DNA of 16,844 nucleotides from CAZWKI01 sp964634645 (GCA_964634645.1 CAZWKI010000024.1:1-16844), one strand, 5' to 3'. Numbered from the stretch's first letter, positions 1 through 8,582 are shown. Notes: generated by a model from the sequence alone, not told the origin. Made by a program: numbers and translations.

Positions 1-1860
1 TATGATAAACTCTATATTGGATGGGTAGATAAAGACGGTAATGTTGGAATTACTAGCTATGATTATGATTTGGGCGAATTTGATAGTTTTACGCTTAATC
101 CAAATTTTCAAATAGATGATCATGATAACCCAACAATATTTATTAAAGATGATGGTAGATTACAAGTTTTTTATTCAAAACATTCTGCAACCGGAAATGC
201 TATGTACTATAGGATATCAACAAATCCAGAAGATATTTCAAGTTGGGAAAGTCAACAAACTATTGGAGTTAATACTCCTGGAATATATGGTTATACATAT
301 CCAGTTCCAATTCAATTAGATAACGAAAGTAATTTAATGTATTTATTTTGGAGAGGAGGAGATATGCAACCAGCATTTGCAACTTCTACAAATGGTACTT
401 CATGGAATAATGCGAGAAAATTAATTAGTGCCGACGGTACATACCCTGAAGGTTATGCCCCATATATAAAATATGTCTCAAATGATGCTGATGAAATTCA
501 TTTTACTTATACAGACAATGCCCCAAATCTTTCTGCAACTTCTAGTATTTATTATGCTTATTATAAAAATGGTAATTTCTATAAAGCAGACGATACACCA
601 ATAAAAGATATTAGTAATTTACCGCTCGTTAAGCAAGATTTAGATTTGGTTTATGATGGGACGACTACTAATATAAAATCATGGATTTGGGATATTGCTC
701 TTGATAGTTTAGATAGGCCAGTTATTGTTTATACAACATTTCCTGGTGCAGTTGAAAATGATCATAGATACAGATATGCGTATTGGAATGGAACTGCGTG
801 GATAGATAATGAAATTACTCCTGCCGGAGGATCTATGGCTGAACATCCAACTGGAATAGTTTATTCAGGCGGTATAATACTTAATCATAGTGATCCTTCA
901 ATTGTGTATTTATCAAAATACTCAAGTGGACAATTTGAAATTCAGAAATGGAGCACATCAGATCATGGAGAAAATTGGTCATCAGAGAATATAACTACTA
1001 ATTCTAGTTATAAAAATGTCAGGCCATTTTTGCCATATGGATCTACAAGCGATGATGATTTATTATGGTTATATGGTTCATATTATTATTACACTGATTA
1101 TGATACTAATATAATGATAAATGCAACATCAATAAATGATAATACAGAACCAATCATTACCATTCTAGGGTCTAATCCAGTATCAGTATATAGAAATAGC
1201 GCTTATTCAGATGATGGCGCAACAGCAAATGACAATATAGATGGTGATATAACAAATAGTATACAAACAACAAGTAATGTAAATACAAATACAATAGGAT
1301 CATATACCGTTACTTATGTAGTATCAGATTCTGCTGGTAATACTTCTACTTCAACAAGAACAGTAAACGTAATAAACCGTCCAGGAGGAGGAATACCAGT
1401 GTATATGTTGAACAATTCTTCTAATAACACAGAATTAGAAAATAATTTAAACATAATAGACAATTCCACTGTATCAAGTTCTTGGATTAGCGGAATTTGG
1501 GTAAAAACAAGCGATGATAAGACGGTGTATTTTGTAGATAGCAACAATATAAAATATATGTATCCAGATCAAGGCACGTGGGAATCATATTATGGTAAAG
1601 ATTTTTCAAATGTTAAAATAATATCTAAACAAGAATTAAGCGATTATTCTTACGGAGGTATTGTTTCATACAAAGAGGGTTCTTTGATAAAAACATCCGA
1701 TGATTCAAAAGTATATAAAGTATCTGATAACAAGATTTTAAATTGGATTGTTTCTGAAAATGTTGCCCAAAGATTATTTGGTAATCTATGGAACAAAATA
1801 ATTCATGATATAAATAGCATATTTTTTAGTGATTATACTATTGGAAATAATATTGAATAA
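1..1860 (+). CDS. Secreted beta-propeller (BNR-like) and Ig-like surface protein, 5' partial
   Basis: The frame is open from base 1, so the start lies upstream of the window; the TTG at 70 is only an internal codon. Of the 619 visible codons, about 1-380 look like a BNR/sialidase-like propeller, with repeated aromatic and Asp-rich strands such as DNPTIFIKDDGRLQVFYS. No catalytic claim is made. Codons about 381-456 form an Ig-like surface domain of the HYR/DUF5011 kind (Y-x-D-x-G-A-x-A-x-D, then GSYTVTYVVSDSAGNTS). The C-terminus holds two units of about 60 residues, starting near codons 498 (GIWVKTSDDKTVYFVD) and 560 (GSLIKTSDDSKVYKVSD), of a repeat type I recall from Patescibacteria surface proteins. 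No sorting motif or C-terminal membrane helix is visible. The role is probably extracellular binding or cell-surface display. Ligand and full length are unknown. Confidence 0.75.
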   Translation, partial: YDKLYIGWVDKDGNVGITSYDYDLGEFDSFTLNPNFQIDDHDNPTIFIKDDGRLQVFYSKHSATGNAMYYRISTNPEDISSWESQQTIGVNTPGIYGYTYPVPIQLDNESNLMYLFWRGGDMQPAFATSTNGTSWNNARKLISADGTYPEGYAPYIKYVSNDADEIHFTYTDNAPNLSATSSIYYAYYKNGNFYKADDTPIKDISNLPLVKQDLDLVYDGTTTNIKSWIWDIALDSLDRPVIVYTTFPGAVENDHRYRYAYWNGTAWIDNEITPAGGSMAEHPTGIVYSGGIILNHSDPSIVYLSKYSSGQFEIQKWSTSDHGENWSSENITTNSSYKNVRPFLPYGSTSDDDLLWLYGSYYYYTDYDTNIMINATSINDNTEPIITILGSNPVSVYRNSAYSDDGATANDNIDGDITNSIQTTSNVNTNTIGSYTVTYVVSDSAGNTSTSTRTVNVINRPGGGIPVYMLNNSSNNTELENNLNIIDNSTVSSSWISGIWVKTSDDKTVYFVDSNNIKYMYPDQGTWESYYGKDFSNVKIISKQELSDYSYGGIVSYKEGSLIKTSDDSKVYKVSDNKILNWIVSENVAQRLFGNLWNKIIHDINSIFFSDYTIGNNIE

Positions 1861-1878
1861 GCACAACATATAGTTACA

Positions 1879-1905
1879 AAAAACACACTAACAATGTGTT
1901 TTTAT
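1879..1905 (+). terminator. AT-rich hairpin terminator after the surface protein
   Basis: A perfect 9-bp stem (AAAAACACA at 1879-1887 with TGTGTTTTT at 1895-1903) has a 7-base loop and runs into T-rich sequence, 19 bases after the stop codon. It is weaker than the GC-rich hairpin that follows at 1958, and the two may act in tandem. Confidence 0.5.
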
Positions 1906-1957
1906 TATTTGGGTAAGACATTTTTTTGTAAAAATTATTTATTTAAAATAACACAAT

Positions 1958-1985
1958 ATCCCCGCATAAAAATGTGGGGATTTTT
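1958..1985 (+). terminator. GC-rich intrinsic terminator, copy 1 of a repeated module
   Basis: A 10-bp stem (1958-1967 with 1972-1981, one G-U pair) closes a four-A loop and is followed by a T run at 1981-1985. The 27 bases from 1960 match the terminator at 2517 at 25 positions. The two copies bracket the gene at 2079. Confidence 0.8.
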
Positions 1986-2001
1986 ATATAATAACCCAAT
2001 A

Positions 2002-2030
2002 TTGACAAAATATTGAATATATTATAATAT
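2002..2030 (+). promoter_or_regulatory. Sigma70-type promoter for the 2079 gene
   Basis: A perfect TTGACA lies at 2002-2007. TATAAT follows at 2023-2028 with a 15-base spacer, or the overlapping TAATAT at 2025-2030 with the preferred 17-base spacer. The site starts right after the upstream terminator and leaves a leader of about 40 bases, so the gene looks like an independent transcription unit. Confidence 0.7.
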
Positions 2031-2078
2031 ATTATGATTATCTAAACAAGATAAATCAATAAATTCCAAGGAGGATAT

Positions 2079-2498
2079 ATGTTTAATTTTATTACAAATC
2101 TTTTTCCACTTAAAACAAAGAGCAAGAAAATTTTTATTAAGATGGTAAAAGAAAATAACTGTAGTCAGATTTATGTTTATGGACAGAAGAATTCTGATAG
2201 AGATTTTACCCTTGAAGAAGTTAAATATGAGATAATGGTAATCTCTAAGACATCCAAGGGCCGTAAAATAGTCTACAAAAAACCTCTTTTTGAACAAGTT
2301 TTTGGACTAGCTAATTTTGAAGAAAGAGGTATTTCAGCGATTAAAATTCTTTTAATAGCGGAAAAGCTAATTCACGAATTAAAAGAAGAAATTCCTGAAG
2401 CAGAAGTAATATTGGTGGGGCCAGATGATTGTCCAATGGATGACAAAACATTCAATAAACTTCATGTAGACGCCAAAAGGCTTGGTGTTTCAGTTTAA
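2079..2498 (+). CDS. Conserved-looking cytoplasmic protein of unknown function (139 aa)
   Basis: I do not recognise this family. The start is well supported: a strong SD, AAGGAGGA, ends about five bases before the ATG and a consensus promoter lies upstream. The product is a soluble, mixed-charge protein with no signal peptide. It has a Lys-rich N-terminus (residues 12-30), a central beta-rich part (about 31-75), an amphipathic helix (about 88-105, IKILLIAEKLIHELKEEI) and a C-terminal segment EVILVGPDDCPMDD. No catalytic motif is evident. It is monocistronic and sits between two near-identical terminators. Strong SDs are rare in this window, so high expression is inferred. Confidence 0.7.
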   Translation: MFNFITNLFPLKTKSKKIFIKMVKENNCSQIYVYGQKNSDRDFTLEEVKYEIMVISKTSKGRKIVYKKPLFEQVFGLANFEERGISAIKILLIAEKLIHELKEEIPEAEVILVGPDDCPMDDKTFNKLHVDAKRLGVSV

Positions 2499-2515
2499 TA
2501 ATTTGGATCAAAACG

Positions 2516-2542
2516 TCCCCGCACAAAAATGCGGGGATTTTT
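2516..2542 (+). terminator. GC-rich intrinsic terminator, copy 2 of a repeated module
   Basis: An 8-bp stem (TCCCCGCA at 2516-2523 with TGCGGGGA at 2530-2537) has loop CAAAAA and a T run at 2538-2542, 17 bases after the stop codon. It differs from the copy at 1960 at only two positions, a loop base and a stem base where C replaces T to turn a wobble into a Watson-Crick pair. Confidence 0.85.
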
Positions 2543-2570
2543 ATTTTTATCAAAAATAAGCTATCATATA

Positions 2571-2576
2571 TATACT
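2571..2576 (+). promoter_or_regulatory. Candidate -10 box for the carboxypeptidase gene
   Basis: TATACT lies 12 bases before the ATG at 2589, with no clear -35 and no SD between them. If used, the mRNA leader would be only about 6 bases. The hexamer is common by chance in sequence this AT-rich. Confidence 0.3.
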
Positions 2577-2588
2577 AAAACAAAAATT

Positions 2589-3494
2589 ATGAAAAAATAT
2601 TTATTAATTATAGTTTGTTTAATATTTGTAGCAAATATATCATTTGGAGCTACGATAACTCCAAAACTTGTTTCAATAAAAAATTATATTGATTTCACTA
2701 AGTGGTATAAAACAAATTATCAAAAAGACGTACCATTTCAGTCAGCTGCTGTATTTGACTATGAAACACTTGAGCCAATTTATTATCATGGAGAAAATAG
2801 GGCTATGCCAAGCGCAAGTCTTATAAAACTTGTTACAGCGGGAACTTTTATAAAATATGTGAAAAATTGGGATAAACTATTTAGTTTTTCTTATGCTGAT
2901 GATGAAGGAGATCTTCGTCCTTATGTTGGACCCAAAGATAGTTTTGTTCTCCTTAGAGTTCCTTATAATGACAAGGTTACAACCAGGCAAATTTTTGCTT
3001 CTATGCTTATTGGTTCTGCAAACAATGCGGCAAATATTTTACCAAAATGTATTTATTTTACAAAAGAGGATTTTGTTGAACTTATGAAAATAACTGCAAA
3101 AGAGTGGGGTATGACAAGAACAAAAATAGATGAGATGTCTGGTCTTTCTCTTGAAAATCTTACAACAGCTCATGATATGGCTCTTGCCGCTTGTCATGCA
3201 TTTAAAGAAAGTGAAATATCACAATTTTCTAAATTACCAGCATACAGTTTTACAACTTCAAACGGTACAGAAAAAAATATCAAGCACACTGTATATGATT
3301 TAAGAAACAATTCAAATAATTATTTTGGTGCAAAAACAGGATTTTTGTATGAAACAAATTATCATGTTACTGCAGGATATATTACGCCATCAGGAAGAAA
3401 GATTTGCCTTGCAATTTTATCAGTAAAAACAAGATCAGAATCAGAAGAAATGATTTCTATAATTGCAAAATGGGTTGATGAAATGTATAAATAA
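2589..3494 (+). CDS. D-alanyl-D-alanine carboxypeptidase family (peptidase S11) / PBP-type serine hydrolase
   Basis: This protein trims or hydrolyses peptidoglycan stem peptides outside the membrane. All three penicilloyl-serine transferase motifs are present: S-L-I-K at residues 77-80 (nucleophile S77), S-A-N at 143-145 and K-T-G at 249-251. Residues 1-20 form a signal peptide (MKKYLLIIVCLIFVANISFG). The 301-residue length suits the catalytic domain alone, without the C-terminal PBP5 domain and amphipathic anchor, so it may be secreted or held by an uncleaved signal. I start at ATG 2589. A longer frame from 2529 would begin inside the preceding terminator and place 20 residues before the signal peptide. 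No SD is visible. It appears monocistronic and ends at a bidirectional terminator. Confidence 0.85.
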   Translation: MKKYLLIIVCLIFVANISFGATITPKLVSIKNYIDFTKWYKTNYQKDVPFQSAAVFDYETLEPIYYHGENRAMPSASLIKLVTAGTFIKYVKNWDKLFSFSYADDEGDLRPYVGPKDSFVLLRVPYNDKVTTRQIFASMLIGSANNAANILPKCIYFTKEDFVELMKITAKEWGMTRTKIDEMSGLSLENLTTAHDMALAACHAFKESEISQFSKLPAYSFTTSNGTEKNIKHTVYDLRNNSNNYFGAKTGFLYETNYHVTAGYITPSGRKICLAILSVKTRSESEEMISIIAKWVDEMYK

Positions 3495-3506
3495 ATTTTA
3501 TAAAAT

Positions 3507-3537
3507 AAAAAATAATCATCGCGGTGATTATTTTTTT
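3507..3537. terminator. Bidirectional terminator between convergent genes
   Basis: The stem AATAATCA (3511-3518) with TGATTATT (3525-3532) has loop TCGCGG. An A run precedes it and a T run (3531-3537) follows, so it can act on both strands. It lies between the plus-strand carboxypeptidase and the minus-strand export operon. Confidence 0.7.
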
Positions 3538-3547
3538 GTTTCTAATG

Positions 3548-3566
3548 AATCGAGCTAAGCGCGATT
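3548..3566. repeat. Imperfect hairpin repeat, GCTTAGC-core family, member 1
   Basis: AATCG pairs with CGATT around an inner GC/GC pair and a three-base loop, with one mismatch. On the minus strand it reads GCGCTTAGCTCGAT and matches the element at 6129-6140 at 11 of 12 bases. It lies just downstream of the last gene of the export operon. Confidence 0.5.
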
Positions 3567-3576
3567 AATTTCGTGG

Positions 3577-4857
3577 TTAATTTTTGTTTCTAAGAGCCAC
3601 TATTGGATCAAGTTCAGCAGCTTTTTTTGCGGGAAAAACTCCAAATAGAAGTCCAGATGAAACAGCGAATACTATGGCTGTTACAAATGCATAAATTGGC
3701 ATTTTAAAGCTCCACGAGAGCCCATAAGCGTTTGCCCCGAAAGTTATAAGTAGAGATAGTAAAATACCCAATATAATACCCAAAATTGCCCCTAGAATTG
3801 ATATTATAACCGCTTCCATAAGAAATTGCCACATAATATCTTTGTATTTTGCTCCTATCGCTTTTCTAAGCCCAATTTCAAAAGTTCGCTCACTTACAAC
3901 AACATACATTATATTCATAATTCCAACCCCACCAACAAGAAGAGAAACCATTACAATTGCAAGAAGTAGAGCGGTAATATATTTTGTAATGTCATTTGCT
4001 GTTTTCATCATCTCTTCCATAGTTACAACTGCAAAATCATCTACGCCAGCTATATCATTGGGATTATCTATATCATGATTTTCTCTTAAAAGTACTTTCA
4101 TTTCTTTTGCTGTAGTATCTGCAATTTCTGGATTTTTTAATTTGTGTATTGCATACATCAAGTAGTCTATTCCCATGATTTTTTTCTGAAGAGTTTGTAC
4201 AGGAAGATATATATAATTGTCAAAATCCATTCCCATAACAGCTCCTTTTTCTTTCATTGTACCTATTACTCTGTATTTTGATTTCCCCAAATTTATATAA
4301 TTTCCTATTGCATCTGAATCACCAAATAAAGTTTCTTTCATTTTTGATCCAATCACTACTACTTTTGCAAGTGATTCATCTTCTTCGTCTGTAAAAAACC
4401 TTCCTTCATTTATTTCGCTTTTATCTATATTTATAAAAGATGCGCCAACCCCCCAGAGAGGTGCTTTTTTTCTCTTATTGCCATAAGTTGCAAGTTCTTG
4501 ACCCATTAGTGATCCATATCCGTCAGCTATATTTGATAATTTGTTTATATCTTTTACGTCTTTCAGTGTCAGTGTTGTTATTTGAACACCTTGAGCCATA
4601 CTCATTGCTGATTGAGTATTGGCTTGGACTTCGGTTTTGTTTTTGCCAACTGGTACCCTTATTTCAGTTTCAATAACATCCGTTCCAAATGCTTCAATTT
4701 GTTTTACAATTAAATCTTTTATTCCTTCTCCCGCTGAAAAAACAACAACAATGCTTGCTACACCAATTACCATACCCAAAACAGTTAAGAATGTTCTTCC
4801 TTTGTTTGCTTTCATTGATTGAAATGCTAAGCGTATTGAATTTTTTATTTCTATCAT
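3577..4857 (-). CDS. MacB-like ABC transporter permease, second paralogue
   Basis: This is a membrane subunit of a type VII (MacB/FtsX-fold) ABC exporter. Of 426 residues, one N-terminal membrane helix (about 22-41) follows a short cytoplasmic helix. A large extracytoplasmic MacB periplasmic core-like domain spans about 45-285. Three helices lie at about 292-318, 345-373 and 387-408. The FtsX signature SERTFEIGLRKAIGAK is at 322-337 and PAKKAAELDPIVALR is near the C-terminus. It follows the other permease with one base between stop and ATG (TAA-T-ATG), so translation is probably coupled. It is clearly a paralogue of that permease but diverges in the extracytoplasmic domain, including a Gln/Met/Ala-rich stretch at about 77-92. 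Substrate is unknown. Confidence 0.85.
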   Translation of the reverse strand: MIEIKNSIRLAFQSMKANKGRTFLTVLGMVIGVASIVVVFSAGEGIKDLIVKQIEAFGTDVIETEIRVPVGKNKTEVQANTQSAMSMAQGVQITTLTLKDVKDINKLSNIADGYGSLMGQELATYGNKRKKAPLWGVGASFINIDKSEINEGRFFTDEEDESLAKVVVIGSKMKETLFGDSDAIGNYINLGKSKYRVIGTMKEKGAVMGMDFDNYIYLPVQTLQKKIMGIDYLMYAIHKLKNPEIADTTAKEMKVLLRENHDIDNPNDIAGVDDFAVVTMEEMMKTANDITKYITALLLAIVMVSLLVGGVGIMNIMYVVVSERTFEIGLRKAIGAKYKDIMWQFLMEAVIISILGAILGIILGILLSLLITFGANAYGLSWSFKMPIYAFVTAIVFAVSSGLLFGVFPAKKAAELDPIVALRNKN

Positions 4858-4858
4858 A

Positions 4859-6112
4859 TTATTCGTATCTTAGCGCTTCTATTGGATCGAGGCGAGAAGC
4901 TTTTTTAGCAGGGTATAGTCCAAAAATTATTCCAATAGAACTTGAAACTAATATTCCAACGATTATTGATAATATTGAAACATGGAATCCCCAATTGTAA
5001 TCAAGTGCTTGTGCTACTACGCTTACAAGAAGAGAGACAAATATTCCTAAAATTATTCCTATAATTCCTCCAAAAAGCGTTATTATTGTTGATTCTATTA
5101 AAAATTGTACTAAAACATTATTATTTTTTGCTCCGATTGCTTTCCTTAGGCCTATTTCATTTGTACGTTCAGTAACATTTACAAGCATTATATTCATAAT
5201 TCCAATTCCACCGACTACAAGCGATATTGCTGCCATTGCTGCTAGAAAAAATTTCAAAGCATCTGTTACAGTTTCTACTGCTTCGAGGGCTTCCGCAGGA
5301 CTTCTAACGGTGAAATCATCATTTTCTCCCGATTGATCTTGTATACCGTGTCTTTCTCTTAGAGTCATTTCGGCATCTTTTATAGCAAGAGGAACGTTTT
5401 CTTCACTATCAACCTTTACTCTTATAATTCCAACTGCGTCTGATGGAACAATTAATTTTTGCATTGTTTTTATGGGAATAAAAATTTTGTCATCATAATT
5501 TTGAAAAGCAACAGTTCCTTTTTTTTCTAGAACTCCTATTACCTCAAACACTTGTTTTTTTATTTTTATTTTTTGTCCTAAGGCATCAGAGCTTCCAAAT
5601 AAATCTTCCCTTGCCTGACTACCCAAAACCGCTACTTTTGACAAATTAGTTTCTTCGTCGGTTGTAAAAAATCTTCCATTTTCTACTTTGAAATTATTCA
5701 TTGTTAAATGTCCAACATTTGTTCCACTAATATCAAAGCTAGAATTATTAGAACCCCAAGAAACATTTGCATTCGTATTTGAGTAAGCTGCAACATCTAT
5801 TATGTACTGAGAGTTTTTTTTCTCAAGAAGCGCTTTTGCATCTTCATAAGTCAAAGTTGTAATGACTATTCCCATAACACTTGCAGGTGGTCCATTTTCT
5901 TCTGATTTACCGGGCATTATGCTTATTGTATCAGTACCCAATGTTTTAATTTCAGACAGAATCAAATCTTGAGCACCACTTCCTATTGAAGTAATAATTA
6001 TTACAGCAGAAACTCCAATAATAATTCCAAGCATAGTCAAAAAACTTCTGGTCTTATTGGCTAGAAGTGAGTTAATTGCTAGTTTGGCGCATTGTTTTAG
6101 AAAATCATACAT
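4859..6112 (-). CDS. MacB-like ABC transporter permease, first paralogue
   Basis: This 417-residue permease has the MacB/FtsX layout. A membrane helix at about 22-43 is followed by an extracytoplasmic core domain (about 45-280) and three C-terminal helices (about 284-310, 336-366 and 377-399). The cytoplasmic signature TERTNEIGLRKAIGAK is at 314-329 and PAKKASRLDPIEALR is at the end. Unlike fused MacB it carries no ATPase domain; that is supplied by the gene upstream. No good SD precedes the ATG. The 34-base gap to the ATPase gene holds a hairpin repeat. With the next permease it probably forms a heterodimer, an inference from the one-copy-each arrangement. Confidence 0.85.
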   Translation of the reverse strand: MYDFLKQCAKLAINSLLANKTRSFLTMLGIIIGVSAVIIITSIGSGAQDLILSEIKTLGTDTISIMPGKSEENGPPASVMGIVITTLTYEDAKALLEKKNSQYIIDVAAYSNTNANVSWGSNNSSFDISGTNVGHLTMNNFKVENGRFFTTDEETNLSKVAVLGSQAREDLFGSSDALGQKIKIKKQVFEVIGVLEKKGTVAFQNYDDKIFIPIKTMQKLIVPSDAVGIIRVKVDSEENVPLAIKDAEMTLRERHGIQDQSGENDDFTVRSPAEALEAVETVTDALKFFLAAMAAISLVVGGIGIMNIMLVNVTERTNEIGLRKAIGAKNNNVLVQFLIESTIITLFGGIIGIILGIFVSLLVSVVAQALDYNWGFHVSILSIIVGILVSSSIGIIFGLYPAKKASRLDPIEALRYE

Positions 6113-6120
6113 ATTTTTAT

Positions 6121-6144
6121 CCCGTCAAGCTTAGCTTGATGCGG
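6121..6144. repeat. Hairpin repeat between ATPase and permease genes, GCTTAGC-core family, member 2
   Basis: CAAGC-TTA-GCTTG forms a perfect core inside the near-palindrome CCCGTCAAGC...GCTTGATGCGG, which has one bulge and one G-T pair. The 18 bases from 6124 match 11789-11806 at 15 positions. It fills most of the only sizeable gap in the operon and has no T run on the transcribed strand, so it is more likely an RNA stability or processing element than a full terminator. Confidence 0.6.
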
Positions 6145-6146
6145 AG

Positions 6147-6860
6147 TTATTTTATTCCATCTTCATTTTTTGCTAAGCGCCTGCTTGCCACTTGATAGTC
6201 TTCTGTTATGAGTCCGTCTACAATTTTTATAATTCTATCAGCGTGTTCCGCTGTATAAGTTTCATGAGTAACAAGAATTATTGTGTGTCCCTTGTGATTT
6301 AGGTCTTGTAGTATTTCCATTACTTGTTTTCCGGACTTTGAGTCTAGGTTTCCAGTTGGTTCATCTGCAAAAATTACTTCAGGGTTATTTACAAGTGCAC
6401 GAGCAATAGCTACTCTTTGTTTTTCACCTCCCGAGATTTGATTTGTAAAGTGGTGAACTCTATGTGAAAGCCCAACACTTTCCAAAACTTTTTTTGCTAT
6501 TTCACTGTGATTTGTTTTGTTAGACGAATATATGAGAGGAAGAATAACATTGTCTATTACTTGTGTTTTGGGTAGTAAATGAAATGCTTGGAAAACAAAA
6601 CCTATTTTTTTGTTTCTTAAATTTGCAAGTTCATCATCACTAAGCTTTGATACGTCTTCATCTTCAAATAAGTATGTTCCAGTTGAAGGTCTGTCTAAGA
6701 GTCCCAAAATATGCATAAGAGTTGATTTTCCGCTTCCTGATGGCCCCATAATAGAAACAAATTCACCCTTTTTTATTTCAAAAGATAATCCGTGTAATAT
6801 TTCGGTTGCAATTTCGTCATTACAGTATTCCTTTGTTATGTTTTCTAATTTTATGAGCAT
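6147..6860 (-). CDS. ABC transporter ATP-binding protein (MacB/LolD/FtsE type)
   Basis: This 237-residue nucleotide-binding subunit powers the two permeases encoded downstream. It has Walker A GPSGSGKST (39-47), Q-loop Q91, signature ISGGE (142-146), Walker B ending D166-E167, the D-loop NLDS (171-174) and switch histidine H199. LLDRPSTG at about 54-61 and QAFHLLP at 91-97 are typical of the LolD/MacB branch. The ATG overlaps the adaptor gene's stop codon by one base (TAATG), a sign of translational coupling. The C-terminal extension after about residue 222 is short and basic. All catalytic residues appear intact. Confidence 0.92.
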   Translation of the reverse strand: MLIKLENITKEYCNDEIATEILHGLSFEIKKGEFVSIMGPSGSGKSTLMHILGLLDRPSTGTYLFEDEDVSKLSDDELANLRNKKIGFVFQAFHLLPKTQVIDNVILPLIYSSNKTNHSEIAKKVLESVGLSHRVHHFTNQISGGEKQRVAIARALVNNPEVIFADEPTGNLDSKSGKQVMEILQDLNHKGHTIILVTHETYTAEHADRIIKIVDGLITEDYQVASRRLAKNEDGIK

Positions 6861-8545
6861 TATTTTTTTGTATTTATTGAAGTTATTAAATCTTGACCTT
6901 CTTGTAATCCTGATAATACCTCAACCATTCCATCATCTCCATATATACCAGTTTTTATAGAAATTTCTTTGACGTTTTTATCTTCAAGTATTTTTACAAA
7001 TTTTCCATCTCCATTTTTCTCCGTTATTGATCTAGACGGAATTACCAATGTATCGGCTTTGTTTTTTGTTGTAATTATTACGTCCGCAGTCATTCCTGGT
7101 TTTATTTCAGATTCTAATTCTTTTGGAATATCAAAGCTTATTTTTATTTTATAATAAATAACGTCCTGAATTATTGTTTCAGCAGGATTTATATCATAAA
7201 CTTTTCCATATATTTTTTGTTCAGAAGATAGAGCGCCAAGGGTTATTTCGGCGGGGTCATCTAATTTCACTTTTGTAATATCTGATTCAGAAATATCAAC
7301 GCTTATTTCTAGTTTATTTTCTGATAACATTTTTATTGCTGGTTTTGAAATAGAAGTTAATTCACCTCTTTTATATTCTATTTGAGTGATTATTCCATCA
7401 ATAGGAGCTCTTATAATACTATTTTCTATTTGATTTCTAATTGATTCAAGTGATGCTTCTGCTTGTCTTACCTGTGCCTCATACAGTGTGACATCTTGAT
7501 TTCTTGCTGGAGCCTTCAATTGTTCAAGCTGTAATTTTGCAAGTTGCCACGCCTCATAGTATGAACTTACTTTTGATTGAGCATTTGTGATTGATTGACT
7601 TCCAGAAACGACTCCGTTTATTTGAGTTATATTTGTGTTTGTAAGATTTGTAAGGGCTCCTTGAATAGAGGATATTGATGCGCTTATTATTGTTTCTTGA
7701 CCACTAATAATAGTTTTGTAAGCATCAAGTTCGCTCTGACTAAAATTAGAAGATGTTATTGAGTTTTCAAGTGTTTGATAACAATTTGTAAGGGCATCAT
7801 ATGTTTTGTTTAAAGCATTGCTTGTATCATAAAGGCTTGTTTGAATATCTGATCTTAAGTTACTTTGTCTTGCTGTGTTTAAACTTGTTTTTGCCTGTAG
7901 TATAGAATTTTTTGCAATTTCAAAAGATGTTTTGGTTAAATTCAAAATAGAGCTGTTTCTTACTCCAAGCAAATTTTTAATATCTTCATTTGTAAGAATT
8001 GTATTAATATTGTCTATCGATATTTGGGCTTTTGATAAATTGGTATCACTTGATATAATAGCATTTGTTTCTGCGTCTTGTGCGTCTTCTAGTACACTCC
8101 TTTTCACTTCTTCTAATTCATTAAGAGACGAGTTGTATTCTATTTCTGCTTTTTTAACGCTAGCTTCTTTTATAGCTATTTCATATGAAGTTGCTCCAGA
8201 CATTAATTTATTTAAATTAGCCCTTGCAATATCAAGACTTGCTTGAGAATCTTTTGCTCTTATTGATAGGTCTCTGTAGTTTAATTCTGCAAGTATTTGA
8301 CTAGAACTAACCCTTTGACCGACAGATACAAGGATTTTTTTTATTTTTCCATTATTTTGGAAATTTAAATCAATTTCTTCTGCCGACTTAATAGTCCCAG
8401 TTTCACTTACTGTTTGTTTAAGATTTTTTCTTTCAACCTTTTCAGTCGTATATATAGCATCTGATTTTTTGAAAACAAAGCTAAGGACAATAGCTATTAC
8501 GATGATGGAGGAGATTATTAATATTATTTTTTTCTTTTTTGTCAT
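6860..8545 (-). CDS. HlyD/MacA-family membrane fusion (adaptor) protein with a very long helical region
   Basis: This 561-residue protein is the first gene of the export operon. An N-terminal membrane anchor (about 6-25) precedes a first half-lipoyl segment (about 58-88, NGKIKKILVSVGQRV). The second half is at about 377-398 (IIRAPIDGIITQIEYKRGE), followed by beta-barrel and membrane-proximal domains (about 405-561, with IKPGMTADV and LVIPSRSI). Between the lipoyl halves lie about 285 mostly helical residues rich in Asn, Ser, Ala and Gln, much longer than the hairpin of classic MacA (whole protein about 370 residues). It would couple the exporter to the outside or to the envelope. The start has no SD. 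The insertion is low in complexity but unbroken. Confidence 0.85.
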   Translation of the reverse strand: MTKKKKIILIISSIIVIAIVLSFVFKKSDAIYTTEKVERKNLKQTVSETGTIKSAEEIDLNFQNNGKIKKILVSVGQRVSSSQILAELNYRDLSIRAKDSQASLDIARANLNKLMSGATSYEIAIKEASVKKAEIEYNSSLNELEEVKRSVLEDAQDAETNAIISSDTNLSKAQISIDNINTILTNEDIKNLLGVRNSSILNLTKTSFEIAKNSILQAKTSLNTARQSNLRSDIQTSLYDTSNALNKTYDALTNCYQTLENSITSSNFSQSELDAYKTIISGQETIISASISSIQGALTNLTNTNITQINGVVSGSQSITNAQSKVSSYYEAWQLAKLQLEQLKAPARNQDVTLYEAQVRQAEASLESIRNQIENSIIRAPIDGIITQIEYKRGELTSISKPAIKMLSENKLEISVDISESDITKVKLDDPAEITLGALSSEQKIYGKVYDINPAETIIQDVIYYKIKISFDIPKELESEIKPGMTADVIITTKNKADTLVIPSRSITEKNGDGKFVKILEDKNVKEISIKTGIYGDDGMVEVLSGLQEGQDLITSINTKK

Positions 8546-8582
8546 ATTAAAAAATTAAGGATTAGATATTTTTATATATTTC

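Noticed and set aside
2022..2297. Minus-strand frame of 91 codons over the 2079 gene
   Set aside because: It overlaps a gene with promoter, SD and terminator on the plus strand and has a low-complexity hydrophobic translation; it is a shadow.
2529..2588. Longer start for the carboxypeptidase gene at ATG 2529
   Set aside because: The codon lies inside the loop-stem of the preceding terminator and adds 20 residues in front of a complete signal peptide.
7875..8246. Plus-strand frame of 123 codons inside the adaptor gene
   Set aside because: It is antisense to the helical part of the adaptor; its Ala/Ser/Leu-rich translation only mirrors that composition.
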